This document shows, in pieces, positions 1-6,220 of a stretch of 14,353 nucleotides of DNA; position 1 is the first letter of the stretch; each line of letters opens with the position of its first letter. A model generated the notes under the pieces. That model saw nothing but the letters and a program-made list of their open reading frames with translations, was not told where the DNA came from and did not search any database. The DNA is from JBEHYA01 sp048498415 (GTDB lineage: Bacteria > Pseudomonadota > Alphaproteobacteria > UBA9219 > RGZA01): NCBI GenBank assembly GCA_048498415.1, contig JBEHYA010000049.1, forward strand, positions 1 to 14,353, written 5' to 3'. The position numbers and the translations under genes were made by a program.

Positions 1-147
1 ATCGAGCGTCTGTCGATCCTACCGGTCGGGCGTGAGCGTGAACGCAGTGCCGAGCTGTTTTCGACCAAGGAAATGACGCGGCTGATCCAGAGCCTGGGCC
101 GCCGGTATGCCGACCGGCTGCTGCGCCTGCGGCGGAATATGCACTGA
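1..147 (+). CDS. 3' end of a gene, possibly a truncated CpsD/BY-kinase-like protein (partial)
   Basis: Frame 1 is open from the window edge to a TGA at 145-147 and gives 48 residues; the start lies outside. The stretch LSILPVGRERERSAELFSTK, followed by an M-x-x-L-I-x-x-L-x-x-RY pattern, resembles the region just before Walker B in CpsD/XrtA-type tyrosine autokinases and related ParA-like ATPases (L-x-x-LP-x-GR...AELLxSxxM...RY). In that family an acidic D-x-P-P motif and about 80 more residues follow. Here the protein ends in a basic tail (RLLRLRRNMH) and stops, and I see no continuation in the other two forward frames before the next gene. It may be a truncated or decayed copy, or an unrelated protein. 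The family call is recollection of a pattern, not a search. Confidence 0.4.
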   Translation: MERLSILPVGRERERSAELFSTKEMTRLIQSLGRRYADRLLRLRRNMH

Positions 148-163
148 TAACGGCCCAGTCCCC

Positions 164-190
164 TGGATCCCCGCTTTCGCGGGGATGAGG
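164..190. repeat. Palindromic hairpin repeat, family A, likely terminator between convergent genes
   Basis: A perfect 8-bp stem, ATCCCCGC at 167-174 and GCGGGGAT at 179-186, encloses the loop TTTC. It lies in the 44-bp gap between the stop at 147 and the stop of the minus-strand DUF721 gene at 192. The flanking TGG and GATG make it a relative of the right arm of the inverted pair at 3770-3801 and of the hairpins at 2373-2402 and 13728-13755. A bidirectional terminator role is inferred from position; no long T-tract follows. Confidence 0.6.
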
Positions 191-191
191 T

Positions 192-530
192 TTATTTGGG
201 TGGCGCGATTTTATGTTCCAGCACCAGTTTCTCAACGAAATCGTATCCCATCAGGCGGTTAACGCGGCCCAAAATGGTGCGCTCCTGCATCTGGAATTCA
301 GGCGCCAGCGCGCCGGGGATGCGGATGGTAAGGCGCGCTTTATCGCGCGCCTCCGGGTGCGGGATAATTTTGACGCCCACGGGGCAGGAATGCTTGGCAT
401 ATTCTTCGCCCACAATCTGCGGCCACTGGGATAGCAGGAGGCGGATGACGCGCCATTCCGCGCCCAGCACGTTGCCGGCGAGGGTCTCAAGCGTTTTGCC
501 CAAAGGCTGGTTGGAAAAAGCGCGGTTCAT
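192..530 (-). CDS. DUF721 (DciA-like) protein
   Basis: The product is 112 residues. The core LLLSQWPQIVGEEYAKHSCP, then an LTIRIPGALAPEF segment and a QERTILGRVNRLMGY segment, matches the DUF721 pattern (WxxIVGexxAxHs..., a hydrophobic strand, then a helix with RVN and a G-Y/F turn). DUF721 includes DciA, which loads the replicative helicase in bacteria lacking DnaC/DnaI-type loaders. In alphaproteobacteria the stand-alone domain is usually annotated only as DUF721, so the helicase-loader role is inferred. It starts at ATG 530, with a GGAA-type Shine-Dalgarno about 10 nt upstream and a consensus TATAAT at 560-555 on its strand. It is divergent from mutY, 44 bp away. From memory, DUF721 beside mutY and near smc is common in this class. 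Confidence 0.8.
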   Translation of the reverse strand: MNRAFSNQPLGKTLETLAGNVLGAEWRVIRLLLSQWPQIVGEEYAKHSCPVGVKIIPHPEARDKARLTIRIPGALAPEFQMQERTILGRVNRLMGYDFVEKLVLEHKIAPPK

Positions 531-549
531 GAATCAACTTTCCGAATGC

Positions 550-571
550 CGGCTATTATATAGAATAGCCG
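550..571. promoter_or_regulatory. Perfect 8-bp dyad overlapping a TATAAT in the DUF721/mutY divergent gap
   Basis: CGGCTATT at 550-557 and AATAGCCG at 564-571 are perfect inverted repeats around the 6-nt centre ATATAG. The dyad ends 3 bp before the mutY ATG at 575. Read on the minus strand it contains TATAAT (560-555), a consensus -10 box that would give the DUF721 gene a short leader; no good -35 is visible at 16-18 bp. The site could be an operator or an mRNA hairpin at the mutY start. Its function is inferred. Confidence 0.5.
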
Positions 572-574
572 TAC

Positions 575-1630
575 ATGACACGAGCCCCTTCTGATATGCC
601 CGCTAAGCTTTTGAAATGGTATGATGCCAACAAGCGCGCCATGCCGTGGCGGGCTTTGCCGGGCAAAAAGCCGAACCCGTACCATGTGATGGTCTCGGAA
701 TTCATGCTGCAGCAGACGGGCGTGAAGACGGTTGTGCCGTATTTCAAAAATTTCATTAAACGCTGGCCGCGCGTGGAAGATTTAGCCAGGGCACGGCTGG
801 AGAGTGTGCGCGCGGCCTGGGCCGGCCTTGGGTATTACCGCCGCGCCGGGTTTTTGCATGCCTGCGCCAAGGCGGTTGTGGCGAAATATCAGGGCAAAAT
901 CCCCGGCACGGAGGCGGCGCTGATTACGCTGCCCGGTATCGGGCCCTATGCGGCGGCGGCAATCGCCGCGATTGCATTCGGGCAGAAAGCGTCGGTGGTG
1001 GATGGCAATGTGGAGCGCGTGATCGCGCGGATTTATGCGTTGCAAGAAACCGGCGGCGCGTTGCGGAAAGCAGTCACTGAAAAGGCGCGTGCGCTGGTGC
1101 CGGAGCAGCGCTGCGGGGATTATGCGCAGGCGATCATGGAACTCGGCGCGTTGATCTGCGCGCCGCGCAGCCCCGCTTGTGCATCCTGCCCGTGGCGGGA
1201 AAATTGCCGCGCATTCGCGGAAGGCGCGATGGAAAAATATCCCATCAAAGGGAAGGCCAAAGCCACGCCCCATAAATATGCGGATGTGTTTGTGGTGGAA
1301 GATAAAGAAGGCCGTTTGCTTTTGCGCCAGCGCGCCGAAGCCGGGCTTTTGGGCGGCATGTGGGAATTTCCTTCCGGCGAATGGCAGGAAAAGAAAGCGA
1401 AAAGCACGGTGCTTGCAGGCCTGCCGAAGCTGAAATGGCAGGGCAAAGCTGAAATTATCCACGTTTTTTCGCATTTTACGCTGCACCTCAGGTTGCGCCG
1501 CGGCCATGCCCCGACCATATTTAAGGCGCAGGATGATATGCGGTGGGTCGCCAAACGCCGGCTGGGCACGCTGGCGCTTCCCACCCTGATGAAAAAAGTT
1601 TTTGCGGCGGCTGAGAGCGAATGGAAATGA
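575..1630 (+). CDS. mutY: A/G-specific adenine DNA glycosylase MutY
   Basis: The product is 351 residues, the usual MutY length. It removes adenine mispaired with 8-oxoguanine, so that base excision repair can restore G:C. Visible are the catalytic-glutamate motif VSEFMLQQTGV (E42), a WxGLGYYRRA segment at 83-91, the helix-hairpin-helix LPGIG at 119-123, and the catalytic aspartate in VDGNVERV (D143). The four cysteines of the [4Fe-4S] cluster, C195, C202, C205 and C211, show the C-x6-C-x2-C-x5-C spacing. The C-terminal NUDIX-like lesion-recognition domain runs from about 235 and contains the typical FSHF (298-301). Start: ATG 575 has only a weak upstream site, and ATG 596 (M8) is an alternative. 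The next gene begins inside its last codons, so the two are probably co-transcribed. Confidence 0.96.
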   Translation: MTRAPSDMPAKLLKWYDANKRAMPWRALPGKKPNPYHVMVSEFMLQQTGVKTVVPYFKNFIKRWPRVEDLARARLESVRAAWAGLGYYRRAGFLHACAKAVVAKYQGKIPGTEAALITLPGIGPYAAAAIAAIAFGQKASVVDGNVERVIARIYALQETGGALRKAVTEKARALVPEQRCGDYAQAIMELGALICAPRSPACASCPWRENCRAFAEGAMEKYPIKGKAKATPHKYADVFVVEDKEGRLLLRQRAEAGLLGGMWEFPSGEWQEKKAKSTVLAGLPKLKWQGKAEIIHVFSHFTLHLRLRRGHAPTIFKAQDDMRWVAKRRLGTLALPTLMKKVFAAAESEWK

Positions 1631-2364
1631 TGCGAATGCTACGCGTGGTTCTGCTGGCCTGTATGCTGGCGCCGTTATCGGCGCAGGCGGCGCCGGTTGA
1701 AGAGGTGCCCGATCTCAATTACGTGAATGTGCTGCAGGCGCTGATCAAGCTGGAGCGTTTCAAGCCGGACAATCAGGAATTTCTGGATGGCTACACCATG
1801 GCCGCGCATTGCGATGTGGTGCATGGCAGCTACCGCGATGAATTCCGCTGGGCGGAAGCGCGCAAGGCCGTGCAGGCCTGGCTTGCCACGCACAAGGCCA
1901 GTTTTCCCACGCGATTAGCGGTAAAATCTTCCATCCAGTTCGGGCGGTATGATGCGGAATCGAAGTATTTTTTATTCAACCAGCAGAACCAACTGGACCG
2001 CGTGAATACGTTCAATACGGATTCCCGCACCATCGACCCCGTCTGCGCCAAGCCGGAGTCAAAGCTGCTGCCAAGCTCTTTCCGCGTGGTTACAAACAAT
2101 CCGGTGACGCTGCCGGGATTGCGCCTTACGGATGAACAGGCGCGGGACTTGGCGCAGAAATTTAATATGCAGGGGAATTCCCAGCGCATTGCTTACATTC
2201 GCTTCAACATCGATATTCTGGATGCAGATTATCTGGGGCCATCGGTCTATAGCAAAAAGCAGGCGGCGAATTCGGTGGCGCTGGTGAAGTCGGTGCTGCA
2301 CTCGATTGAATTTTTCGCTGACCCGCAATATACGCAGCGGTTTTATTATTATACGCCGATGTAA
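1621..2364 (+). CDS. Exported protein of unknown function (possibly DUF4852-like)
   Basis: The product is 247 residues from ATG 1621, or 245 from ATG 1627. The second ATG overlaps the mutY stop as ATGA, a classic translational-coupling arrangement, and may be the true start. The N-terminus is a signal peptide: a basic MMRMLR, a hydrophobic stretch to about residue 20, then AQA-A near 21-24 as a signal peptidase I site. LLAC at 11-14 is a poor lipobox and I prefer the soluble exported form. The mature part has two cysteines (C64 in AAHCDVVHG, C142) that could pair in the periplasm, and ends in an aromatic tail (RFYYYTPM). The segment from LNYVNVLQAL through YRDEFRWAEARKA recalls DUF4852 proteins, but this is a tentative memory match. 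No enzymatic motif is seen. It is probably transcribed with mutY. Confidence 0.75.
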   Translation: MEMMRMLRVVLLACMLAPLSAQAAPVEEVPDLNYVNVLQALIKLERFKPDNQEFLDGYTMAAHCDVVHGSYRDEFRWAEARKAVQAWLATHKASFPTRLAVKSSIQFGRYDAESKYFLFNQQNQLDRVNTFNTDSRTIDPVCAKPESKLLPSSFRVVTNNPVTLPGLRLTDEQARDLAQKFNMQGNSQRIAYIRFNIDILDADYLGPSVYSKKQAANSVALVKSVLHSIEFFADPQYTQRFYYYTPM

Positions 2365-2372
2365 CGCTGGTT

Positions 2373-2402
2373 ACCTCATTCCCGCTTTCGCGGGAATGAG
2401 GT
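2373..2402. terminator. Hairpin repeat, family A, between convergent genes
   Basis: CCTCATTCCCGC at 2374-2385 and GCGGGAATGAGG at 2390-2401 form a perfect 12-bp stem, extended to 13 bp by A2373-T2402, around the loop TTTC. It fills the 37-bp gap between the exported-protein stop at 2364 and the last base of ccrM (minus strand) at 2402. Position and stem strength suggest a bidirectional terminator or a 3'-end stabiliser. It is the strongest single-unit member of the repeat family also seen at 164-190 and 13728-13755. Confidence 0.7.
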
Positions 2403-3544
2403 TAGTTAGGTTTCGCGCCGATTTCCGCGCGCACCTGCTGGCGCAGGATATCGATGGGTTGCAGCAGGCCTTTTTTCGGCTCGAAATGCCAGAAGGCCCA
2501 GCCGTTGCAGGCGGGCGCGCCCTGCACTTCGGCGCCGACTTTGTGGATGGAGCCGATCACTTCGCCCATCGGGGCATGGGCAATCAAACTGGCATCGGCT
2601 TTCACGCGCGCCGAAAAGCGTTTGCGTTCATCGCACAGCACCTGGCCGGGGCGGATGAGGCCGCGTTCCAGCAACTGACCGAAGGGAATACGGATTTCTT
2701 CGCGCTTGGCGTGGATTTTGAGAAGCGATGCGTCGGTGATGATTTCAATGTTGGAGAGGCGGCGCGTGGCGGCGGCGATGTAGCCTTTATCCTGTTCAAT
2801 GCCGATATAGCTGCGGCCCAGCTGCTTGGCGGCGGCGCCCGTGGTGCCGGTGCCAAAGAACGGGTCGAGGATCACATCGCCGGGGCGCGTGGTGGCTAAA
2901 ATAATGCGCTGGAGCAAGGCTTCCGGCTTCTGCGTGGGGTGAACTTTTTCGCCGTCGCCCTTCTTCAAGCGTTCGGCGCCCGAGCAGATGGGGATGAACC
3001 AGTCGGAGCGCATCTGCAAGTCTTCGTTGAAGGCTTTCATGGCTTCGTAATTGAAGGTGGGGCGCGTTTTCTCGCTTTTGCCGGCCCAGATCAGGGTTTC
3101 ATGCGCGTTGGTGAAGCGCGTGCCCTTGAAGTTGGGCATGGGGTTGGCTTTGCGCCAAACAATGTCGTTGTAAACCCAGTAGCCGATATCCTGCAGCTGG
3201 GCGCCGACGCGGAAGATGTTGTGGTAGCTGCCAATGACCCAGATGGCGCCATCGGGTTTCAGCAGGCGGCGCGCGGCCGAGAGCCAGTCGCGCGTGAATT
3301 TATCGTAAGTGGAAAACGACGAAAATTTATCCCAGTCATCGTCCACGGCATCGACTTTGGAATTATCGGGTCGCAACAGGTCGCCGCCGAGTTGCAGGTT
3401 GTAGGGGGGATCGGCAAAAATCAGGTCAACCGAAGCTTCGGGGAGCGCGTTCATGGCCGCAATGCAGTCGCCCGACAAGATGGTGTTGAGGGGGAGCGCC
3501 GCGGAATCCTTCTGAACAGCCGGTTTGGCTTTGGTTTTGGGCAT
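2402..3544 (-). CDS. ccrM: CcrM-type adenine-N6 DNA methyltransferase (GANTC)
   Basis: The product is 380 residues and methylates the adenine of GANTC on the newly made strand late in the alphaproteobacterial cell cycle. It is a beta-class amino-methyltransferase: motif IV DPPY comes first (D45-Y48, in LIFADPPYNLQLGGD), and the SAM-binding motif follows late as DPFFGTGTTG (227-236). NPMPNFKGTRFTNAHETLIW (134-153) and HPTQKPE are characteristic of CcrM. Residues 275-355, ending in NGWAFWHFE, form the C-terminal RAMA-type DNA-binding extension that separates CcrM from shorter relatives. Caulobacter CcrM is 358 residues, so the length fits. Start: ATG 3544 follows a GAGGGA site. An in-frame ATG at 3640 would add 32 residues without family resemblance and swallow the promoter elements. 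It lies downstream of rnhB on the same strand but has its own regulatory region. Confidence 0.96.
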   Translation of the reverse strand: MPKTKAKPAVQKDSAALPLNTILSGDCIAAMNALPEASVDLIFADPPYNLQLGGDLLRPDNSKVDAVDDDWDKFSSFSTYDKFTRDWLSAARRLLKPDGAIWVIGSYHNIFRVGAQLQDIGYWVYNDIVWRKANPMPNFKGTRFTNAHETLIWAGKSEKTRPTFNYEAMKAFNEDLQMRSDWFIPICSGAERLKKGDGEKVHPTQKPEALLQRIILATTRPGDVILDPFFGTGTTGAAAKQLGRSYIGIEQDKGYIAAATRRLSNIEIITDASLLKIHAKREEIRIPFGQLLERGLIRPGQVLCDERKRFSARVKADASLIAHAPMGEVIGSIHKVGAEVQGAPACNGWAFWHFEPKKGLLQPIDILRQQVRAEIGAKPN

Positions 3545-3595
3545 CGTCCCTCGGATATTGTGCAATGTAGTGTGTGGCGCGTTTATTACGTCGCC

Positions 3596-3604
3596 TGTGG
3601 ATAA
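3596..3604 (-). promoter_or_regulatory. Perfect DnaA box upstream of ccrM
   Basis: The minus strand reads TTATCCACA, the consensus DnaA box, 52 bp upstream of the ccrM start codon and just downstream of the putative ccrM promoter. An exact 9-mer would occur by chance in 14 kb on either strand roughly one time in ten, and far less often in this short gap. Control of ccrM by DnaA is inferred. Confidence 0.6.
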
Positions 3605-3606
3605 CA

Positions 3607-3611
3607 GACTC
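3607..3611. promoter_or_regulatory. GANTC (CcrM) site in the ccrM promoter region
   Basis: GACTC lies next to the DnaA box and close to the predicted transcription start of ccrM. CcrM methylates GANTC. In Caulobacter, two GANTC sites near the ccrM promoter are known to link its transcription to methylation state. A second site (GATTC) is at 3668-3672. Confidence 0.5.
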
Positions 3612-3621
3612 CAAATTGGTA

Positions 3622-3650
3622 AATAAAATAATAAACTCAATTGGTTGCAA
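3622..3650 (-). promoter_or_regulatory. Candidate ccrM promoter
   Basis: On the minus strand TTGCAA (3650-3645), a 17-bp spacer and TTTATT (3627-3622) make a reasonable sigma-70-type promoter, in an AT-rich stretch unlike the coding DNA around it. It would start transcription near 3615, about 70 nt before the ccrM ATG. No TTAA-N7-TTAA CtrA site is visible in this gap, unlike Caulobacter ccrM. Confidence 0.35.
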
Positions 3651-3667
3651 AACTTGCATCACCCCCT

Positions 3668-3672
3668 GATTC
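3668..3672. promoter_or_regulatory. Second GANTC site upstream of ccrM
   Basis: GATTC, 57 bp from the first GANTC site and upstream of the putative -35 box. One GANTC per roughly 250 bp is expected by chance, so a pair here is suggestive only. Confidence 0.4.
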
Positions 3673-3682
3673 CAAAAGATCA

Positions 3683-3696
3683 CACATATATATGTG
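3683..3696. promoter_or_regulatory. 14-bp perfect palindrome upstream of ccrM
   Basis: CACATATATATGTG is a perfect 14-bp palindrome between the rnhB-side repeat and the ccrM promoter, about 140 bp before the ccrM start. It could be a binding site for a dimeric regulator; no known operator is recognised. Confidence 0.3.
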
Positions 3697-3715
3697 GGCG
3701 TTATTTGAACTCTCT

Positions 3716-3801
3716 CAGGCATTCCCGCGCAGGCGGGAATCCAGTTTCCTTGTTTTTCTGTCTTAAACCAAACTGGATCCCCGCCTGCGCGGGGATGCCT
3801 G
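3716..3801. repeat. Inverted pair of family A palindromic repeats (REPIN-like, 86 bp)
   Basis: A 32-nt left arm (3716-3747) and a 32-nt right arm (3770-3801) are inverted copies with two differences, separated by 22 bp. Each arm contains its own palindrome (ATTCCCGC...GCGGGAAT on the left, ATCCCCGC...GCGGGGAT on the right). This is the layout of a REP doublet. The core ATTCCCGCGCAGGCGGGAAT resembles a short repeat I remember as widespread in proteobacterial genomes. It sits just behind the rnhB stop (3818), so it may end rnhB transcription and insulate ccrM. Confidence 0.8.
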
Positions 3802-3817
3802 ATGGATTTTGGCTTCT

Positions 3818-4438
3818 TTATGCCGCGCGGCAGTTCATAACGGGGGCGAAGCTTTGGCGGTGGTGGGGGGTGGGGCCGAATGTGCGGAGCGCCTCAAGGT
3901 GGGCGGGGGTGCCGTAGCCGGCGTTTTTTTGCCAGCCGTAATGGGGGAAGGTTTCGGCGAGCTCGGCCATCATGCGGTCACGTGCGACTTTGGCGATGAT
4001 GCTGGCAGCGGCAATCGACAGGCTTTTGGCATCGCCGCCGACGATTGTGATGGATTGCAGCTTCTCAATGCGCGGATCCTGATTGCCATCGACGAGGGCG
4101 CGGTCGAATGCGCCCAGCATGGCGGCGGCGCGGCGCATGGCGAGGAGACTGGCTTGCAGAATGTTGATGCTGTCAATTTCGGCCACGCTGGCCTCGGCTA
4201 TTGCGCAGCGGCAGTGATCGTGGATGAGGGGAAGCAGTTCTTCGCGCTGGGGGGCGGTGAGCGCCTTACTATCATCGATATGGGCCTGAAAGCCGGCGGG
4301 CAGGCGTTCCGGCAAAATCACGGCGGCGGCGACAACGGGGCCGGCCAGCGGCCCGCGGCCTACTTCATCAAGGCCGGCGATAATCAGCCCGGTTTTGCGG
4401 CCATGCAGGTTTTCGTAATAGAGCGAGGGCATTTTCAT
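3818..4438 (-). CDS. rnhB: Ribonuclease HII
   Basis: The product is 206 residues, the typical size. It cleaves RNA in RNA-DNA hybrids and starts removal of single misincorporated ribonucleotides. The family motifs are all present: GLDEVGRGPLAGPV (D24, E25), DDSKAL (55-60), VDGN (D117), GGDAKSLSIAAASIIAKVARD (D136 and following), HYGW, and a C-terminal HHRQSFAPV. D24, E25, D117 and D136 correspond to the metal-binding DEDD set of E. coli RNase HII. ATG 4438 touches the repeat at 4439-4519, whose GGGG end lies about 6 nt upstream and may act as the ribosome site; ATG 4432 (M3) is an alternative. The gene lies between the phosphoesterase gene and ccrM, all on the minus strand. Confidence 0.95.
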   Translation of the reverse strand: MKMPSLYYENLHGRKTGLIIAGLDEVGRGPLAGPVVAAAVILPERLPAGFQAHIDDSKALTAPQREELLPLIHDHCRCAIAEASVAEIDSINILQASLLAMRRAAAMLGAFDRALVDGNQDPRIEKLQSITIVGGDAKSLSIAAASIIAKVARDRMMAELAETFPHYGWQKNAGYGTPAHLEALRTFGPTPHHRQSFAPVMNCRAA

Positions 4439-4519
4439 GTATGCCCCGGCGAAAGCCGGGGCCCATTTATCAGCATTCGGATTGCGGCGCGATGGGCCCC
4501 GTTTTTCAACGGGGCATAC
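4439..4519. repeat. Inverted repeat pair, family B (REPIN-like, 81 bp)
   Basis: The left arm (4439-4466) and right arm (4492-4519), 28 nt each, are inverted copies sharing GTATGCCCCG and CGGGGCCCAT around a variable GAAA centre. Each arm is itself a hairpin (CCCCGGC-GAAA-GCCGGGG on the left). The spacer is 25 bp. The element almost exactly fills the 90-bp gap between the phosphoesterase stop (4529) and the rnhB ATG (4438). As RNA it would form strong structure at the rnhB start. Confidence 0.8.
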
Positions 4520-4528
4520 GGATTTGGA

Positions 4529-5320
4529 TTAGCCAAAGACCCCGCCCTTTTGGAAAGAAGTAATTGAAGTCGCCAAACCTTTGTCGTTGGTGGTGATCAC
4601 GGCGCCGCACAGGCTGCCTTCGCCTTCGGCGGGGCTTAAACGCTCGAACGAATATTTCCGCGTCATCTTGGCAACCGAGAGTTCTTTCTTCATGCCGATG
4701 ACGCTATCGTAATCGCCGCACATGCCGGCATCGGTCTGGTAGGCGGTGCCGCCGGGCAGGATACGCGCATCGGCGCTGGGCACATGGGTGTGGGTACCGA
4801 TCACCACGCTCACGCGGCCATCGAGGTAATGGGCGATGGCCTGTTTTTCGGAACTGGCTTCGGCGTGGATATCGACAAGAATGCCATCGACCTTGCCGAG
4901 CGGGGTTTGTTCGACGAGGCCCGCGGTGACGGCGAACGGATCATCCATCGCATCCATGAACAGGCGGCCCATGGTGTTGATGACGAGCAGTTTTTTGCCG
5001 GCTTTGTTGGTGGCCACATAATGGCCTTTGCCGGGCGTGCCGGCGGGGTAATTGGCGGGGCGCAGAATGCGGGGTTCGCCATCAATCGAGGTGAGCAACT
5101 CTTTTTGATCGAAGGCGTGGTTGCCGGTGGTGATGACATCCACGCCCAGTTCCACCAGCTCGGCGGCGATTTTCTGGGTGATGCCGTAGCCCGCGGCTGC
5201 GTTTTCGCCATTCGCCACGATGAAATCGGGATTATGCGCATTGCGAATTGCCGGCAAATGTTTTACCAACGCTTCGCGGCCCGAGCGGCCCATGATATCG
5301 CCTAAAAACAGAATTTTCAT
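4529..5320 (-). CDS. YmdB-family metallophosphoesterase (TIGR00282-type)
   Basis: The product is 263 residues, matching the family of about 260-270. The metallophosphoesterase motifs are MKILFLGDIMGR (D8), NGEN at 37-40, TGNHAFDQKE (N67, H68), DIHAEASSEK (H152) and GTHTHVPSAD (H177, H179), giving a two-metal centre. The best studied member, Bacillus subtilis YmdB, hydrolyses cyclic nucleotides and affects biofilm and RNA turnover; the substrate in alphaproteobacteria is unknown to me. I chose ATG 5320 because MKILFLGD is the family start and AGGAA lies about 7 nt upstream. An upstream ATG at 5371 would overlap ispE. It is divergent from ispE by 16 bp and may be co-transcribed with rnhB. Confidence 0.9.
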   Translation of the reverse strand: MKILFLGDIMGRSGREALVKHLPAIRNAHNPDFIVANGENAAAGYGITQKIAAELVELGVDVITTGNHAFDQKELLTSIDGEPRILRPANYPAGTPGKGHYVATNKAGKKLLVINTMGRLFMDAMDDPFAVTAGLVEQTPLGKVDGILVDIHAEASSEKQAIAHYLDGRVSVVIGTHTHVPSADARILPGGTAYQTDAGMCGDYDSVIGMKKELSVAKMTRKYSFERLSPAEGEGSLCGAVITTNDKGLATSITSFQKGGVFG

Positions 5321-5336
5321 ATTGGTTCCTATTCCC

Positions 5337-6215
5337 TTGAGCATTGTCGAACGCGCGAACGCCAAAATCAACCTCTACCTGCATATCCTTGATAAGCGGG
5401 CGGATGGCTATCATGAGCTGGAAAGCCTAGCCGTGTTTGCGAGGCACGGCGATGCCGCGAGCGATGTGATTACGTTAACGCCGGGGGGCCCGTATGCGCT
5501 TACGATTGATGGGCCCTATGCGGGATCGCTGAATGAAAGCGATGCGAATAATAATTTAATCAGCAAGGCGCTGAATGCGCTGGCGGCTAAAACCGGCAAG
5601 GCGCTGGATTTTAAAATCAAGCTCACCAAGAATTTGCCGATTGCATCGGGGATCGGCGGCGGGTCGAGTGATGCCGGTGCGGCCTTACGCGCGGCGGCAA
5701 CGTTTTTTGGTTTAGCGGCGGATGATGCGGCGTTGCTGGATGCGGCGCGTGTGATCGGTGCGGATGGGCTGGTGTGCTACCGCAACCAGAACGCGTTCAT
5801 GCGCGGGATCGGCGATATCATTGAGCCGGTGTTTCCGTTGCCGCGCACCGCGATGCTTTTGATCAACCCGAATATTCCGCTGCCCACGGCGGCTGTCTAT
5901 AAGCAGCTGGATCGGCGTTTCTCGCCAGCGCTCCCCTTCAAGCGCGAACCCAAGAATGTCAAGCAGCTGGGCGCGATGCTGGGCCTTCGCGGGAATGATT
6001 TGCAGAAGCCGGCATTGGAGCTGTGCGAAGCCATTCAGGATGTGCTGGATGTGATTGCAGCGGCGGATGGCTGTTTGCTGGCACGGCTTTCGGGTTCCGG
6101 CGCGACGTGCTTTGGGTTGTTTGAAAGCCAAGAGGCGGCGGAAGCGGCCGCCACGCATATCCGTTCCCAGATCAAGGAATGGTGGGTGGCAACGACGGGG
6201 TTTGGCGAAATTTAG
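5337..6215 (+). CDS. ispE: 4-(cytidine 5'-diphospho)-2-C-methyl-D-erythritol kinase IspE
   Basis: IspE phosphorylates CDP-methylerythritol with ATP in the non-mevalonate (MEP) isoprenoid pathway. The protein shows the GHMP-kinase layout: an N-terminal ANAKINLYLHI with the catalytic lysine (K10), the glycine-rich ATP loop LPIASGIGGGSSDAGAALRA (100-119), the catalytic aspartate in IGADG (D143), and a C-terminal SGSGATCFGLF (252-262). With TTG 5337 as start it is 292 residues and begins M-SIVERANAKINL, like other family members. An in-frame ATG at 5292 or 5220 would add 15 or 39 residues inside the divergent phosphoesterase gene, which I consider less likely. No good Shine-Dalgarno precedes the TTG. 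The usual GADVP at the active-site loop reads GADGL here. Confidence 0.93.
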   Translation: MSIVERANAKINLYLHILDKRADGYHELESLAVFARHGDAASDVITLTPGGPYALTIDGPYAGSLNESDANNNLISKALNALAAKTGKALDFKIKLTKNLPIASGIGGGSSDAGAALRAAATFFGLAADDAALLDAARVIGADGLVCYRNQNAFMRGIGDIIEPVFPLPRTAMLLINPNIPLPTAAVYKQLDRRFSPALPFKREPKNVKQLGAMLGLRGNDLQKPALELCEAIQDVLDVIAAADGCLLARLSGSGATCFGLFESQEAAEAAATHIRSQIKEWWVATTGFGEI

Positions 6216-6220
6216 GCTAT

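Noticed and set aside
782..1507. Long minus-strand frame opposite mutY
   Set aside because: It is a shadow of a gene with complete MutY motifs; the product is a low-complexity Arg/Ala/Gly-rich sequence with no family pattern.
3545..3640. Upstream in-frame ATG at 3640 for ccrM
   Set aside because: It would place the DnaA box, a GANTC site and the -10 box inside the coding region and add 32 residues not typical of CcrM; ATG 3544 has a good ribosome site.
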